Positions 62,442 through 64,000 of a stretch of 64,000 nucleotides of DNA are shown piece after piece. Origin of the DNA: Clostridia bacterium (GTDB lineage Bacteria; Bacillota; Clostridia; Oscillospirales; CAG-272); NCBI GenBank assembly GCA_017463485.1, contig JAFTPD010000015.1, positions 1-64,000 of the forward strand, written 5' to 3'. Position numbers and translations under genes: made by a program. The first letter of the stretch is position 1. Each line of letters opens with the position of its first letter. A model generated the notes under the pieces. It made no database searches, was not told where the DNA came from, and saw nothing but the letters and a program-made list of their open reading frames with translations.

Positions 62442-62461
62442 GCGGAAGGAGGATATAAAAC

Positions 62462-63088
62462 ATGCCAAACGTTAGTGTATACAACATGGCAGGAGAAGTC
62501 GTGGGAACGATGGCTCTTGCAGACGCTATTTTCGGCGCAGACATCAATGCTGCTGTCCTTCACGCCGCAACCAGAGCATATTTGCTCAACCAGAGACAGG
62601 GCACACAGTCCACTCTCACCCGCTCCGAGGTATCGGGCGGCGGCAGAAAGCCCTGGAGACAGAAGGGAACAGGCCGTGCGCGTCAGGGCTCTACCCGTTC
62701 TCCTCAGTGGACACACGGCGGTATCGCGCTGGGTCCGAAGCCCCGCTCTTATCGCACCGATCTGAACAAGAAGACGAAGCGTATCGCTCTGTTCAGCGCA
62801 CTTTCCGCTAAGGTAGCGGAGGGCAAGCTTATCGTTATGGACGACATCAAGTGCAACGAGTACAAGACCAAGACCATGACTGCTATGCTCAAGGCGCTGG
62901 GCGTTGACAGCCGCGCGCTGATCGTTCTTCCTGAAGTTAACAACTTCACCGTAAAGAGCTGCGCAAACATTCAGAAGGTTGAAACTTGCATCGCAGGCAC
63001 GATCAACGTATACTCCATTCTGAAGGCTGATAAGATGATCATTACCGCTGCAGCTGTTAAGAAGCTCGAGGAGGTATATGTCAAATGA
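62462..63088 (+). CDS. rplD: 50S ribosomal protein L4
   Basis: The 208-residue protein has LNQRQGTQSTLTRSEVSGGGRKPWRQKGTGRARQGSTRSP (the extended loop lining the exit tunnel) and the later NVYSILKADKMIITAAAVKKLEEVYVK. It starts 20 bases after rplC with GGAAGGAGG upstream and overlaps rplW by ATGA. Confidence 0.98.
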   Translation: MPNVSVYNMAGEVVGTMALADAIFGADINAAVLHAATRAYLLNQRQGTQSTLTRSEVSGGGRKPWRQKGTGRARQGSTRSPQWTHGGIALGPKPRSYRTDLNKKTKRIALFSALSAKVAEGKLIVMDDIKCNEYKTKTMTAMLKALGVDSRALIVLPEVNNFTVKSCANIQKVETCIAGTINVYSILKADKMIITAAAVKKLEEVYVK

Positions 63089-63387
63089 AAATGCTTGAGG
63101 ATGTAATCATTAAGCCGATTATCACCGAGGCTACCATGGATATGCTCGCCGGCGAGACTAAGAAGTATGCGTTCAAGGTACAGCGCAGCGCAACCAAGCC
63201 TGAGGTTGCGGCAGCAGTTGAGGCAATGTTCCCCGGCACTAAGGTTGCCGCTGTCAACATTATCAACATGAAGAAGAAGCCGAAGCGCATGGGCGTTCAC
63301 TACGGATACACCTCCGAGTGGAAGAAAGCTATCGTCACCCTGGCTGCTGATTCCAAGTCCATCGAGTTCTTCGAAGGACTCATTTAA
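63085..63387 (+). CDS. rplW: 50S ribosomal protein L23
   Basis: The 100-residue protein has MLEDVIIKPIITEATMDML and the AVEAMFPGTKVAAVNIINMKKKPKRMG loop. L23 sits at the exit tunnel and docks signal recognition particle and trigger factor. Its ATG overlaps the rplD stop (ATGA), so translation is coupled. Confidence 0.98.
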   Translation: MKMLEDVIIKPIITEATMDMLAGETKKYAFKVQRSATKPEVAAAVEAMFPGTKVAAVNIINMKKKPKRMGVHYGYTSEWKKAIVTLAADSKSIEFFEGLI

Positions 63388-63406
63388 GGAAGGGAGGTCT
63401 AAATAA

Positions 63407-64000
63407 ATGGCAACAATTAAGTATAAACCGACGACACCTGCGAGAAGAAATATGTCGGTGCCGGATTATAAGGCTGTCATCACAAAGGATACTCCTGAGA
63501 AGAGCCTTGTAGTAATCAAGAAGAAGCACGCAGGTCGTAACAGCTACGGCCGCATCACCGTTCGCCACCGCGGCGGCGGAAACAAGGTCAAGTACAGAAT
63601 TATCGACTTCAAGCGCCAGAGCACTGCTCCCGCAACCGTTGTCGCTATTGAGTACGACCCCAACCGTACTGCATATATCGCACTCCTCCAGAACGAGGCT
63701 GGCGATAAGAGCTACATCATCGCTCCCGAATCTCTCAAGGTCGGCGACGTTGTGTACTCCGGTGCAGAAGCGGATATCAAGGTAGGTAACACCCTTCCCC
63801 TTGCAAACATTCCTACCGGTACCTTCATCCACAACGTAGAGCTTTATCCCGGCAAGGGCGCACAGCTTGTTCGCTCCGCAGGCGTTATGGCTCAGCTCGT
63901 TTCCAAGGATGGCGGTATCGCTCAGGTGCGTCTGCCCTCGGGTGAGGTAAGAATCATCCGCCTTGACTGTAAGGCAACCATCGGTCAGGTCAGCAACTAT
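63407..64000 (+). CDS. rplB: 50S ribosomal protein L2 (5' part, cut by window end)
   Basis: ATG 63407 follows GGGAGG. The first 198 residues are visible: [40 protein letters not shown] near residue 46, [12 protein letters not shown], and [23 protein letters not shown] at the end of the window. It is the universal L2 protein of the peptidyl-transferase region; about 75 C-terminal residues lie outside. Confidence 0.98.
   Translation, partial: MATIKYKPTTPARRNMSVPDYKAVITKDTPEKSLVVIKKKHAGRNSYGRITVRHRGGGNKVKYRIIDFKRQSTAPATVVAIEYDPNRTAYIALLQNEAGDKSYIIAPESLKVGDVVYSGAEADIKVGNTLPLANIPTGTFIHNVELYPGKGAQLVRSAGVMAQLVSKDGGIAQVRLPSGEVRIIRLDCKATIGQVSNY

Overview
The window looks like chromosomal DNA from an uncultured gut-type Clostridia (Bacillota). 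The signs are strong AGGAGG-type ribosome binding sites, sigma-A promoters with near-constant 17-base spacers, a CIRCE operator in front of groES-groEL, a spoVAC gene (so probably a spore former), an ECF-transporter S component, FakA/DegV fatty-acid genes, a HgdC/BcrA-type CoA activase and the rpsJ-rplC-rplD-rplW-rplB operon. G+C is close to balanced. There is no rRNA, CRISPR array, intact transposase or prophage. Two tRNA genes are present: Ser(GCU) and Leu(UAG).

Layout. 1-6.1 kb: 3' end of an unknown gene, PHP-domain protein (-), tRNA-Ser, two tiny unknown genes, a GH3 beta-glucosidase, a DUF6809-like small protein behind a structured RNA, then two MITE-like elements. 6.1-14.5 kb: two-component system, two tandem paralogous solute-binding lipoproteins without a transporter, MgtC-like protein, GH37 trehalase-like protein, a frameshifted four-helix-bundle gene between inverted repeats, tRNA-Leu with unusual duplications, and a SHOCT-type membrane protein behind a second copy of the structured RNA. 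14.9-19.8 kb: one lipid operon, fakA-plsX-degV/fakB-GNAT-acp. 19.9-24.1 kb (-): ribokinase, ECF S component, U32 peptidase-like protein, ZapA-like protein. 24.3-30.7 kb: proB, a TIR-like plus Sel1-repeat giant, gpsA, an AraC regulator. 30.8-35.7 kb: GH78-like and GH71/99-like glycosidases separated by a hairpin-rich non-coding stretch. 36-41 kb: groEL/groES (-), AGCS symporter, P-loop ATPase, dispersed repeats. 41-46 kb (-): an operon encoding PqqD-like, HprK-like and CotH/RCC1 proteins. 46.4-52.8 kb: spoVAC, an AraC-sialidase-like fusion, a DUF4358-like lipoprotein (-), a sugar-phosphate isomerase-like protein, cysS, gtrA-like. 52.9-60.6 kb: a CoA-activase system split over two genes, zinc-ribbon membrane protein, repeat lipoprotein, HTH regulator with a coupled membrane protein. 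61-64 kb: start of the S10 ribosomal protein operon with structured leaders.

The most interesting item is a structured RNA of about 220 nt, present twice on the minus strand (about 5486-5270 and 14728-14503). Each copy has its own near-consensus promoter whose predicted start is the first base of a long closing helix. Helix sequences differ between copies while pairing is kept, an apical hairpin and a 3' single-stranded motif are conserved, and each copy ends in a UUCG-loop terminator lying directly ahead of a small gene of unknown function. It may be a new sRNA or a cis-acting attenuator. Other leads are the CotH-HprK-PqqD operon, a structured 213-nt gap between rpsJ and rplC, the AraC-sialidase-like fusion, the TIR-Sel1 protein, and several hairpin-ended dispersed repeats.
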